64,000 nucleotides of DNA from a virus. Of the stretch, positions 52,960-60,256 are shown one piece after another (position 1 is the stretch's first letter; each line of letters begins with the position of its first letter). The position numbers and the translations under genes are program-made. The notes beneath the pieces are model-generated. The model was not told where the DNA came from, ran no database searches, and worked only from the letters and a program-made list of their open reading frames with translations. The stretch is from the IMG/VR virus record IMGVR_UViG_3300028043_000001, positions 1-64,000 of that record, one strand, 5' to 3'.

Positions 52960-54291
52960 ATGGACAGAAGGAATTTTACTTTGCAGATCTTGATCGGTAG
53001 TTTAATTTCTTCCCCGGAATTTCTGGTCCGCAGAGAAGAGAACTACCTTTATGTGGAAGACATTTTACAGCCCCACATAGAGTATCAAATGTGGAAAGTA
53101 CGCCATTGGAAGCAGTACGGCGAAATTACCAATGACGCTATGTGGGATGCAGGTATTATTGCCTTCGTTATTCCAGAAGCCGTTGCTGAGTTTATCGATT
53201 GTGAACGAATTTCGACAGGACAGACTGGGCATCTACTTTCCCTCCTCAACGATCTTGGACTAGCAGTTTGGTTTATGGAAACAAGTTCGTGGCAGGATGA
53301 TCAACTTGAACTTCCCTTACCTATTGACTGGTTTCAGTTTGCTCAATCCGCGGAGCGCCTCTTCAACCCCTTCGATGTTGTGTTACCCTCCAAGCCTGAA
53401 ATTTATGTTACCTTCGACGACGACAGTGCTATGAAGTTAAAAGAGGCCATCTTTCCGTTCGTTGTGCCATCTAAAAGAACCAAGTTTGGGAAGTATCTCT
53501 TAGAACTGCACGACATCTCAAAGTCAGTTTCGAAAACCCAAATGCAAATTCAAAAGGTTGGCATCCGCCAAGTTCCTATACCATTAACTATTCATCTCAG
53601 ATCTGAGCCCTTCCAAACCATTGCAACCGCGTCGGTGTATACTAATCTGCAGCCCGAGGTGATGGGCTCCCACCTCAGCCGCCTTGTTGAAGTTTTAAAC
53701 TCGGTTTCCTCTCAACCTTTAGCCACCGACTTGCAAACTATGCAGTCTTTATTGAGCGTCCTTCAAGAGCGCTTAAAAGCAACGAACGCTTACCTCAAAC
53801 TTAGGTTCCCAATCTTGATTGCACAAGAAGCACCTGTCTCGAAAATTAAAGGAATGGTGCACTACGACTGCACTCTCTCCGGCGAGATAGTTGATGGGGA
53901 CTTGAAAGTTTTAAAGACGATACGAGTGCCCTACGTTTCTTCTTGTATTTGCTCAAAAACGATCAGCTTATTTAACGCTCACAATCAGAGGAGTTTTGCT
54001 GATGTAACCCTGATGTTGAGAGAGTGCGACTATGCTTTTGAGGATATCATCGAGATCGTAGAGGGCTGCTGCTCGGCACCGATTCGGGCGCTCCTGAAAA
54101 GAGAGGATGAAAAATTCATCACCGAGGCTTGTTTTGATTATGCTGGCTTTGTTGAGTCCATCTGTCGCCAGATTGCAGATAACGTTGCTGCTCTAGATGT
54201 GAGGGGCTGGCTGGTTGTTTGTGAACATCTGGAGAGTATCCACCAACACAACGCGGTTGCGTTGATTCGAGGTGGTGAGTATATCCCCTAA
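52960..54291 (+). CDS. folE2: FolE2-like GTP cyclohydrolase IB with long N-terminal extension (443 aa)
   Basis: ATG 52960 has TTGAGGAGC; GTG 52915 is a longer option inside sbcC. Residues 195-440 match FolE2: KVGIRQVPIPLTI, FQTIATASVY, GSHLSRLVEVLN, EAPVSKIKGMVHYDC, PYVSSCICSKTISLFNAHNQ, LKREDEKFITEACFD and LESIHQHNAVA, including candidate zinc Cys and His residues. FolE2 starts pterin and 7-deazaguanine synthesis from GTP. Residues 1-190 are an added domain not seen in ordinary FolE2 (about 260-300 aa). It is the upstream enzyme for QueD. Confidence 0.85.
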   Translation: MDRRNFTLQILIGSLISSPEFLVRREENYLYVEDILQPHIEYQMWKVRHWKQYGEITNDAMWDAGIIAFVIPEAVAEFIDCERISTGQTGHLLSLLNDLGLAVWFMETSSWQDDQLELPLPIDWFQFAQSAERLFNPFDVVLPSKPEIYVTFDDDSAMKLKEAIFPFVVPSKRTKFGKYLLELHDISKSVSKTQMQIQKVGIRQVPIPLTIHLRSEPFQTIATASVYTNLQPEVMGSHLSRLVEVLNSVSSQPLATDLQTMQSLLSVLQERLKATNAYLKLRFPILIAQEAPVSKIKGMVHYDCTLSGEIVDGDLKVLKTIRVPYVSSCICSKTISLFNAHNQRSFADVTLMLRECDYAFEDIIEIVEGCCSAPIRALLKREDEKFITEACFDYAGFVESICRQIADNVAALDVRGWLVVCEHLESIHQHNAVALIRGGEYIP

Positions 54292-54321
54292 AAAAATTAA
54301 GGTCATAAATTTTCGCCTTGA

Positions 54322-54352
54322 AAAAAGCCAAATTAAGCAATTAAAATTACTT
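54322..54352 (+). promoter_or_regulatory. Recurrent AT-rich element, copy 4
   Basis: AAAAAGCCAAATTAAGCAAT followed by TAAAATTACTT closely matches the copy at 4303. It lies about 30 bases before the start at 54380 in a short gap. Promoter or operator inferred. Confidence 0.55.
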
Positions 54353-54379
54353 AATAAGTAGAATACTTTAGGAGCGAGA

Positions 54380-54601
54380 ATGGAGTGGTTGTATTTTTTG
54401 GGAGTAGTGCTTCTATTTGGAAGTCTGTTCTCAATAGGTTGGGTTGTAAGAAGGAGGCACTCCAAGAACGCAAGAGAGTTAGTCCACCCCCACAAACTTG
54501 GGGACAGTTTTGACATCGAAGGAATGCGCAACCAGTTAGCGCGGCTAGACAATGAGCTTAAAAGGCTGCATGAAGTGCTTGGGGGAGATGAAAAGAAATG
54601 A
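54380..54601 (+). CDS. Small membrane-anchored protein (73 aa)
   Basis: MEWLYFLGVVLLFGSLFSIG is a transmembrane helix followed by VVRRRHSKN and a coiled C-terminal helix (MRNQLARLDNELKRLHEVLG). TTAGGAGCGAG precedes the start. Spanin-like in layout but without other evidence. Confidence 0.65.
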   Translation: MEWLYFLGVVLLFGSLFSIGWVVRRRHSKNARELVHPHKLGDSFDIEGMRNQLARLDNELKRLHEVLGGDEKK

Positions 54602-54777
54602 GAGAGACATGTATTGCATGTGGTGAAAAATTTACGAAGTTTGGCTACGAAGCATCAACTGACCCACTATGCTTCAAATGCAGGGAGAAGTTGGAAGAGG
54701 AACAACAGGATAGCCGCACCCAAAGAAGAGGATGGACACATCCTCTTTCATTTTTGTTTGGTGATGACATGTGGTAG
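54598..54777 (+). CDS. Small zinc-knuckle protein (59 aa)
   Basis: MRETCIACGEKFTKFGYEAS followed by LCFKCREKLEEEQQ gives two Cys pairs. ATGA overlap upstream. The other frame over this region is judged a shadow. Confidence 0.6.
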   Translation: MRETCIACGEKFTKFGYEASTDPLCFKCREKLEEEQQDSRTQRRGWTHPLSFLFGDDMW

Positions 54778-54791
54778 GAGGAAAAAAAGTC

Positions 54792-55004
54792 GTGTCTTTT
54801 GAAGATAAAACTTTTTCCATGCAAGAATTTCTAAAGAACCTTGCGAAGCAACTATTTGGACGCGAGATTGATGGTATACATTGCGTTGTTTGCGGGTCGG
54901 CAGTTGAGGGACCCCACAATTTTCGCGACGAGCTTTCTTGGAAGGAGTGGCAAATTTCCTTTCTGTGCCAAGCATGTCAAGATGAAACTTTCGGAAAGCA
55001 ATGA
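54792..55004 (+). CDS. Conserved small phage protein with two Cys pairs (70 aa)
   Basis: GTG 54792 follows AGGAGGAAAAAAAGTC. HCVVCGSAV and FRDELSWKEWQISFLCQACQ, with the FRD-x-LS-x-(K/R)E-(W/F)-x-IS-x-x-CQ-x-CQD pattern, match a widespread phage family of unknown function that probably binds zinc. Confidence 0.75.
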   Translation: MSFEDKTFSMQEFLKNLAKQLFGREIDGIHCVVCGSAVEGPHNFRDELSWKEWQISFLCQACQDETFGKQ

Positions 55005-55022
55005 GAACAAATTTTCAAAGAG

Positions 55023-55415
55023 ATGCGCAATCAAGAACTTAGAGTTACAATGTTCGCGATAGATGACGGCACCTTCCAGGAAATGACATTGGCTGCTCCC
55101 AAACTCTGCGCCTTAACACAAGTTGCAGAATTAGCCGTCCAAAGAGTAGACCAACCGCCCCCCGAAAGTAAATCTTTACGCCCCAACCTCTACATCCAAG
55201 TTGAAGTAGCTCTAGGTGATAAATGTGTGCGTTGTTGGTACTCCTCTCCAAGTGTTGGTAGTGATTTACACCATCCTCAACTTTGTGGTCGTTGTCTCCA
55301 AATTGTGGCCCCTCAAGGAGGGTTAATTAGTGATTGGCAAAAGAGTAAAAATAGCGAACCGATTTGCCTCAAGGATCTGGGAAAAATATCACCGGAATCA
55401 TTTAATTGGATTTGA
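55023..55415 (+). CDS. Protein with IleRS-type (FPG) zinc finger (130 aa)
   Basis: Residues about 68-93 read KCVRCWYSSPSVGSDLHHPQ LCGRC, the C-x2-C-W...G-x-x-x-x-HP-x-LC-x-RC arrangement of the zinc finger at the C-terminus of isoleucyl-tRNA synthetase and FPG glycosylases. The N-terminal part is a small beta domain. It may bind tRNA or DNA. Confidence 0.65.
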   Translation: MRNQELRVTMFAIDDGTFQEMTLAAPKLCALTQVAELAVQRVDQPPPESKSLRPNLYIQVEVALGDKCVRCWYSSPSVGSDLHHPQLCGRCLQIVAPQGGLISDWQKSKNSEPICLKDLGKISPESFNWI

Positions 55416-55611
55416 AACTCTTGAAGAGATTGAGGAAAACTTACCTCCAGTGGGAGCGTATAGAAAAACCAAAGTGTTTTGCTCTTGTCCCTACTGTTGC
55501 GGGAACCCTCGTCGTGGCAAAGGAAGCTTAAAGGATAGACTAACCAAACAGGAGTTACAAGCTCTCGAGGACGAGGTTATTCAGTTCCAGGAAGGAATAG
55601 GAGTCTTTTAA
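55330..55611 (+). CDS. Small Cys-motif protein (93 aa)
   Basis: GTG start after CAAGGAGGGTTAA, overlapping the previous gene by 86 bases. VFCSCPYCCGNPRRGKGSLK followed by DRLTKQELQ resembles phage proteins with CSCPMCGNPR and a basic helix. The overlap is long but the ribosome site is strong. Confidence 0.6.
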   Translation: MIGKRVKIANRFASRIWEKYHRNHLIGFETLEEIEENLPPVGAYRKTKVFCSCPYCCGNPRRGKGSLKDRLTKQELQALEDEVIQFQEGIGVF

Positions 55612-55618
55612 AGGGTAA

Positions 55619-55876
55619 GTGACATTGAAAGATGAGTGGTGGAAACTTATTCTTTCGATAGCTGGTGCGGCAATTTTATTCCTACTCCATCAGAATCAAC
55701 AGTTTCTTGAGAAGGAGTTGGATCGAAATAAAGTCCAAAACTCAGCTCAATGGCGGACCTCCGCTGAAGTAGAGAGAAGTCTGGTTCGGGAAATTGCAGC
55801 TTTAAAGGAAAAAGTTGCCTTTATTGATGGCTACCACGCAGGCCTTCGAGAGAGTAAAGTAACAACAAAGAAGTAG
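55619..55876 (+). CDS. Membrane-anchored coiled-coil protein, i-spanin-like (85 aa)
   Basis: WWKLILSIAGAAILFLLHQN is an N-terminal membrane helix; the rest is a periplasmic-type coiled coil (FLEKELDRNKVQNSAQWRTS). Layout fits an inner-membrane spanin, but no overlapping lipoprotein gene is present. GTG 55619 or TTG 55625. Confidence 0.55.
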   Translation: MTLKDEWWKLILSIAGAAILFLLHQNQQFLEKELDRNKVQNSAQWRTSAEVERSLVREIAALKEKVAFIDGYHAGLRESKVTTKK

Positions 55877-55880
55877 ATTT

Positions 55881-56072
55881 ATGACACCTATAACTGAGCT
55901 TCCCTTCAAGCCGCATGGCTGGTGGCGACGAGTTTGGCAAACGCTGCTAGTCTTTTTCGGATTGGCGAGCCTTGCAACTGGAGGCCTCCTAAAATATCGT
56001 AGGCGCCCGTTGCTGATTTTCACTGCAGCTGTCGTCGCAGGTGCAGTTTTAGTTTGGTGGGTATGGGAATAA
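55881..56072 (+). CDS. Small two-helix membrane protein (63 aa)
   Basis: WQTLLVFFGLASLATGGLL and LLIFTAAVVAGAVLVWWVW are hydrophobic helices separated by KYRRRP. Holin-like topology. The stop overlaps the next gene. Confidence 0.6.
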   Translation: MTPITELPFKPHGWWRRVWQTLLVFFGLASLATGGLLKYRRRPLLIFTAAVVAGAVLVWWVWE

Positions 56073-56449
56073 TTGAGTATCTTATATTGTTGTGGGAAAG
56101 ACGTAGACTCAGAAAGATAGTCGAGCAGTTGCATCGGAGGCGAGATTATGAAAAAAGGGAGGCATCGACGGTGACCACGGTAAAAACCAAAAATGAGAGA
56201 GCTGAGGCTATGGCGTTTTTACTATCAGCGCGTGGCAACTTCATTGTCTCACAAGCGCTGGTGCTAGCAATAAGGACAATCAAGTCCCGACCAAAAACTT
56301 TTCAAGAACCCTCAAACGTGGCAGATATGGAATATCTGCTAGACACCCTATTCCCGATCTATAAAGCTGTTGAAGCTTCACAACATGTGGCTAACAAGCA
56401 TCACCCCCTTACCGACGAAACGCTCGCTAAAATTTACAATGAAGAGTAG
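56063..56449 (+). CDS. Hypothetical helical protein (128 aa)
   Basis: ATG 56063 in the previous gene's end. MGIIEYLILLWERRRLRKIV begins with an amphipathic helix, then a basic stretch and a helical C-terminal domain (ALVLAIRTIKSRPKTFQEPS). The tail segment YLLDTLFPIYKAVEASQHV resembles phage helical proteins. Unrecognised. Confidence 0.6.
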   Translation: MGIIEYLILLWERRRLRKIVEQLHRRRDYEKREASTVTTVKTKNERAEAMAFLLSARGNFIVSQALVLAIRTIKSRPKTFQEPSNVADMEYLLDTLFPIYKAVEASQHVANKHHPLTDETLAKIYNEE

Positions 56450-56505
56450 GGCCTTTTTTCCAACTCTTCCAAATCGAACAAGGTATTCAACGAAGGGTAG
56501 ATAAA

Positions 56506-56820
56506 ATGGGTTTTTGGGATTGGCTTTTTGGCTCATCGGAAACCCTGGACCGAATCGAGGACAGGGTTACCCATATTCAACAACAAATTCAACTTTTGGA
56601 GGAAAGGCAGATGTTGGAGTTCGAAGCACTAAAAGCGGCAGTGGCGGAGCAGACCACGGTAATCAACAGCGCAATCGTCCTTTTGAACGAGCTCGAGGAT
56701 CGTCTCGAGGCAATGAAGGACGCCCCAACCCCGCAGGATGTCCAAAATCTCTTGGATACGGTGATAGCCGACAAAGAGGCTCTTGCGGCAGCTGTCGCAG
56801 AGAACACCCCTGGCGCCTAA
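56506..56820 (+). CDS. Coiled-coil phage protein (104 aa)
   Basis: MGFWDWLFGSSETLDRIEDR then an extended coiled coil (QLLEERQMLEFEALKAAVAE) and TPQDVQNLLDTVIADKEALA. The Trp-rich N-terminus and coil suggest a structural or membrane-associated role. A hairpin follows the stop. Confidence 0.65.
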   Translation: MGFWDWLFGSSETLDRIEDRVTHIQQQIQLLEERQMLEFEALKAAVAEQTTVINSAIVLLNELEDRLEAMKDAPTPQDVQNLLDTVIADKEALAAAVAENTPGA

Positions 56821-56828
56821 TCTTAAAT

Positions 56829-56854
56829 AAGGGAGGATCTCCGGATCCTCCCTT
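56829..56854 (+). terminator. Hairpin terminator after the coiled-coil gene
   Basis: AAGGGAGGATC (56829-56839) pairs with GATCCTCCCTT (56844-56854) around TCCG. A weak T-rich tail (TTCATTTAAA) follows. It separates the small membrane genes from the glycosyltransferase cluster. Confidence 0.75.
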
Positions 56855-56875
56855 CATTTAAAGGGTTAAGCTAAG

Positions 56876-57544
56876 TTGGAAGAATTTGGCATCGTTGTAC
56901 TCACCTTTAACCGCCTTGAGCGTCTACAGTCGTGTTTAGACCACATCTTCTCACGCACAAAAGCCTCCTTTAAACTTTACGTAGTCGATAATTACTCAAC
57001 TGATGGCACACAAGAGTATCTCGAGGGTTTCAGTGCCAACCAAAAGCTCGTCTATATTAGGATGGATTCGAATGTTGGGGTCTTAGCTCGAAACGTAGCG
57101 TTTCGTCAAATTACTGCACCCTTTATTGCCCAGATCGATGATGACGTTACTGTTGACCCTGATTGGGACTCAAAATGCTTGCAGTTAATGAACAGCGATT
57201 CCCAAATCGGTTTGATTTGTCATCAAGGAGCCCGTATCAAGGAGTGGCCCCATTTTGAGGTCCAGCATGAAGATTGCTTTGTTGATTGCGCTACCGGGTT
57301 TTTTATGTGCTTCAGAAACGTTGGCCTGTTGTTTGATGAGAACATTGAAAGATTTTGGTGTGAGGATCTAGACTTATCACTACAATTTAAAGAAAAGGGT
57401 TACCGCATTTTTTGCACACCAACGTTGTGTAGCCATGCAAGTGCCCGTGATATCCCTATCGACCTGGATCTTTATAATAGGAACCATGATTACGTTTTTA
57501 AAAAGTGGGCTTCAAGATTAGCAAGCCTGGGGCTCGAGGCTTAG
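56876..57544 (+). CDS. GT2-family glycosyltransferase (222 aa)
   Basis: TTG start. FGIVVLTFNRLERLQSCLDH, YVVDNYSTDGTQEYL, NVGVLARNVAF, AQIDDDVTVDPDW (DxD) and RFWCEDLDLSLQFKEKGYRI are the GT-A fold motifs. First gene of a cluster of glycosyltransferases and methyltransferases. Sugar and acceptor unknown. Confidence 0.85.
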   Translation: MEEFGIVVLTFNRLERLQSCLDHIFSRTKASFKLYVVDNYSTDGTQEYLEGFSANQKLVYIRMDSNVGVLARNVAFRQITAPFIAQIDDDVTVDPDWDSKCLQLMNSDSQIGLICHQGARIKEWPHFEVQHEDCFVDCATGFFMCFRNVGLLFDENIERFWCEDLDLSLQFKEKGYRIFCTPTLCSHASARDIPIDLDLYNRNHDYVFKKWASRLASLGLEA

Positions 57545-57546
57545 AC

Positions 57547-57822
57547 GTGTTTAACTTTTTTGTGCTTGTAAACCAGCAGTCCGAGGCTCTCAAAACCATC
57601 GTAGACTCCCTGCTAACGTTTGGGGTGAGGTGCTCTGAGCTTCCTCGGGTGTGGGTATGGGACTTATTGCACTCAACTCCCCACACACGAATTCTAACCT
57701 TCGGTGCAAGACGCACGAAGCTTCCCGAACGTACTCCCCTTGAGTTCGTCGATGACGAAGGAAGAAGGTGGAAAGTGGGGCCCGTAATTTCACAAAAAAG
57801 ACATGGAATACAGCAATCTTAA
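57547..57822 (+). CDS. Small hypothetical protein (91 aa)
   Basis: GTG 57547 follows the previous stop; the upstream extension was not used. VFNFFVLVNQQSEALKTIVD is followed by a Trp-rich middle and a basic end. Unrecognised. It overlaps the next ATG by 20 bases. Confidence 0.5.
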   Translation: MFNFFVLVNQQSEALKTIVDSLLTFGVRCSELPRVWVWDLLHSTPHTRILTFGARRTKLPERTPLEFVDDEGRRWKVGPVISQKRHGIQQS

Positions 57823-58381
57823 GGCGGTTGAAAATATTTTTGGTTGGCTTGAACCTTTAGAGGGTGAGTGTCTTTACCGTTTAGCTCAGGAATGTTCAAA
57901 GGGAGTGATTGTTGAGGTAGGTTCCTTTAAAGGGAGGTCAACTGCATGTCTTGGTTTAGGCTCCCTTGCCGGGTTTAAAGTTAAAATTTATGCGGTAGAT
58001 CATTTCCAGCCCTACTTCGACGTGATCTTGCAAACTGTTTTTGACTACACTCTTGAAGAATTTTGTACTAACATGCACAGCTTGGGTCTTGGAGAAATTG
58101 TTATTCCAATTGTAGCTTCGTCAAAAGAAGCTTTTAAAACCTTCGAGCACGACATCGGGGTTCTGTTTATAGACGCGTGCCACAACTTTGACGAAGTTAC
58201 ACATGATATAGTCTCCTGGTCGACAAAGTTACTTCCAGGCGGAATTATTGCTGTACATGACTGCGCGCCTGGAGGGAATTGGGTTGAGCCTCAACGTGCT
58301 TTTAATCAACTTGTAAAAGAGTCCCCGCAGTTCCAGTTTCTTGGATTTGTGGGTTCAATTGGAGTGGCAAGAAAAAAATGA
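57803..58381 (+). CDS. SAM-dependent methyltransferase, Methyltransf_24-like (192 aa)
   Basis: GVIVEVGSFKGRSTACLGLG (motif I), IYAVDHFQPYFD, GVLFIDACHNFDEVTHDIVS and GGIIAVHDCAPGG fit the family linked to sugar or glycan O-methylation. Complete length. ATGA-like overlap with the next gene. Confidence 0.82.
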   Translation: MEYSNLKAVENIFGWLEPLEGECLYRLAQECSKGVIVEVGSFKGRSTACLGLGSLAGFKVKIYAVDHFQPYFDVILQTVFDYTLEEFCTNMHSLGLGEIVIPIVASSKEAFKTFEHDIGVLFIDACHNFDEVTHDIVSWSTKLLPGGIIAVHDCAPGGNWVEPQRAFNQLVKESPQFQFLGFVGSIGVARKK

Positions 58382-59064
58382 ATCCAGCTTTTAAAGAGGA
58401 GTTTGAGTATTGGGAGGAATGGCTCAAAACGCGGGGAAAATGTCAGGATTTGTTTCCTCACGAGTATGAGGAGCGCCTCGATCCTTACCTTCCCCTCCAA
58501 TTTGAGATTGAAAAGCTTCTCCCGAGGGAATCACGAGTTGCACGCATTCTCGACGTAGGATCTGGTCCGCTAACACACGTTGGTAAATTTCATCCAAATA
58601 TTACTCTTGAGGTGGTTGCACTTGATGCACTTGCAGATGAGTACAATCAGCTCCTAGAGACTTGCGGTGTTATTCCTCCGATAATGGTGGTTAAAGGAGA
58701 TGCCGAAAAACTGCTCTCCTATTTTAACCCCGACTTTTTCGATGTTGTGTGTTTTCGTAATAGTTTTGATCACTGCCCTCGACCTTTGCCTTCCTTCGTT
58801 GCAGCCCTTTCAGTAGCTAAAACGGGGGGCTATGTGTTCTTACAGCATGAGGAGTTTGAAGGACAAAAAGCTGAGTATACCGGCTTGCACCAGTGGGATT
58901 TATACTCACGCGACGGCAGTTTTTTTGTTAGTGATAAAGTGGGTAACACTTTTAATTTCTCATTACTATTTCAGGGCGTGGCTCAGCTCGAGTGCTCGTA
59001 TGATGTTTTTGGGTGGTTGGTAGTAACGGCAAAGAAAATCGTTACGGGAGTTGTTAATGTATAG
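58378..59064 (+). CDS. SAM-dependent methyltransferase (228 aa)
   Basis: RILDVGSGPLTHVGKFHPNI, VVALDALADEYNQL, DFFDVVCFRNSFDHCPRPL and GGYVFLQHEEFEGQKAEYTG. The pattern is class I, with a long C-terminal sheet. The second of four methyltransferase-like genes in the cluster. Confidence 0.8.
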   Translation: MNPAFKEEFEYWEEWLKTRGKCQDLFPHEYEERLDPYLPLQFEIEKLLPRESRVARILDVGSGPLTHVGKFHPNITLEVVALDALADEYNQLLETCGVIPPIMVVKGDAEKLLSYFNPDFFDVVCFRNSFDHCPRPLPSFVAALSVAKTGGYVFLQHEEFEGQKAEYTGLHQWDLYSRDGSFFVSDKVGNTFNFSLLFQGVAQLECSYDVFGWLVVTAKKIVTGVVNV

Positions 59065-60256
59065 ACATCCAATTGGTAAACTTAGTAAAGGGGCAGTTCT
59101 TGATATAGGTTTGAAGTGTCCCCACAGTTGTGCCTTCTGTTACTATTCATATTTGAATGGTGAAGATGAGCAGTTTTACGGCATCCGTCACTCATCTTTT
59201 CGCACTCCCCAAGAATGCACCGCAATTTTAGACCTCCTCAAGCAATCAAAGTTTCTTAACTTTGATATCACTGGTGGCGAACCAGTAGTCCATCCAGGTA
59301 TTGTTGAGATTGTTCAACATTCGACCGAGCTCAGCCTAGCATCTCGCCTGATTACTCTAGGCCAGTTTTTGTTTGTTGATAATTTAATTGATAGGTTATT
59401 AGACGCAGGATTAACAAATTTCCTTTTCTCTGTCCACTCTCCCAATAACAAGACTGCTCAAAGTTTGACGGGCGCAAAGCTAACCAAAATTTTAGAGGCT
59501 TTTGACTTCCTGGACGCCCTTGATTTTTCTTACTGCACAAACACCGTTATTACTGATTTCAATTTTAAAGACTTGCCTGCCCTCGCTTCCTTATTTACCC
59601 AGCACAACGTTTACCACTCCAGCTTCATTTACATGAATCCCCACTACGGCTGGCAAGATCTGTCAAGAACGGATACCCTCTTTAAGTTGCTCGCGAGACA
59701 CTCCGATATTCAACCATTTATAGTTGAGGCGGTGCAGATCTTGGAAGCCAGCAAGATCGCGGTCAACTTAAGATATGCTCCAATGTGTACTGTGAAAGGT
59801 GTAGAGAAGAATATGGTCGGCGTTGTAGGAGTACGCTACGACCCCTACGAGTGGATGAATCAAGGTGGACATCTTGGTGGAGACCCAACCTCTTGCGCAA
59901 CCCCTAACAGGATCGTAGAAGGTGATGTGGAGCCTAATTTCCGCCTGGAGCGGTTTTCTGCCCCTATTCAATTCCTTGACTTTGCAGTTATTGGTAGACG
60001 CAGTGATTTAAGGTATTTTCCTTTACAATGTGGTGAATGTGGTATGATCGAAGTATGTGATGGCGTCCATGGTCGTTATTTGCAAAAGTTTGGTGCAGCA
60101 GAATTTTCCCCCTTTCCCGAGAGGGAATTAGGCTTTCCCATTCATGCAGCGAGGGCACAATATTTACCTCCCTTCATTGTTAAAACCGAGCAATTTGAGA
60201 ACATGAAGGCACTTCTGACCGCGGAGTTCGACGAGTGTACCCTAGAGTCTCCGTAA
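59057..60256 (+). CDS. Radical SAM protein with C-terminal Cys cluster (399 aa)
   Basis: ATG 59057 overlaps the previous stop; TTG 59051 is an alternative. DIGLKCPHSCAFCYYSYLNG has the C-x3-C-x2-C cluster site; DITGGEPVVHPG the GGE motif. A C-terminal CGECGMIEVCDGVH may bind a second iron-sulfur cluster, as in SPASM-type proteins. Neighbours suggest sugar or glycan modification. Confidence 0.85.
   Translation: MYRHPIGKLSKGAVLDIGLKCPHSCAFCYYSYLNGEDEQFYGIRHSSFRTPQECTAILDLLKQSKFLNFDITGGEPVVHPGIVEIVQHSTELSLASRLITLGQFLFVDNLIDRLLDAGLTNFLFSVHSPNNKTAQSLTGAKLTKILEAFDFLDALDFSYCTNTVITDFNFKDLPALASLFTQHNVYHSSFIYMNPHYGWQDLSRTDTLFKLLARHSDIQPFIVEAVQILEASKIAVNLRYAPMCTVKGVEKNMVGVVGVRYDPYEWMNQGGHLGGDPTSCATPNRIVEGDVEPNFRLERFSAPIQFLDFAVIGRRSDLRYFPLQCGECGMIEVCDGVHGRYLQKFGAAEFSPFPERELGFPIHAARAQYLPPFIVKTEQFENMKALLTAEFDECTLESP

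Noticed and set aside
54614-54802. 62-codon frame overlapping 54598-54777
   Set aside because: The frame at 54598 has two zinc knuckles and an ATGA overlap; this one has neither.
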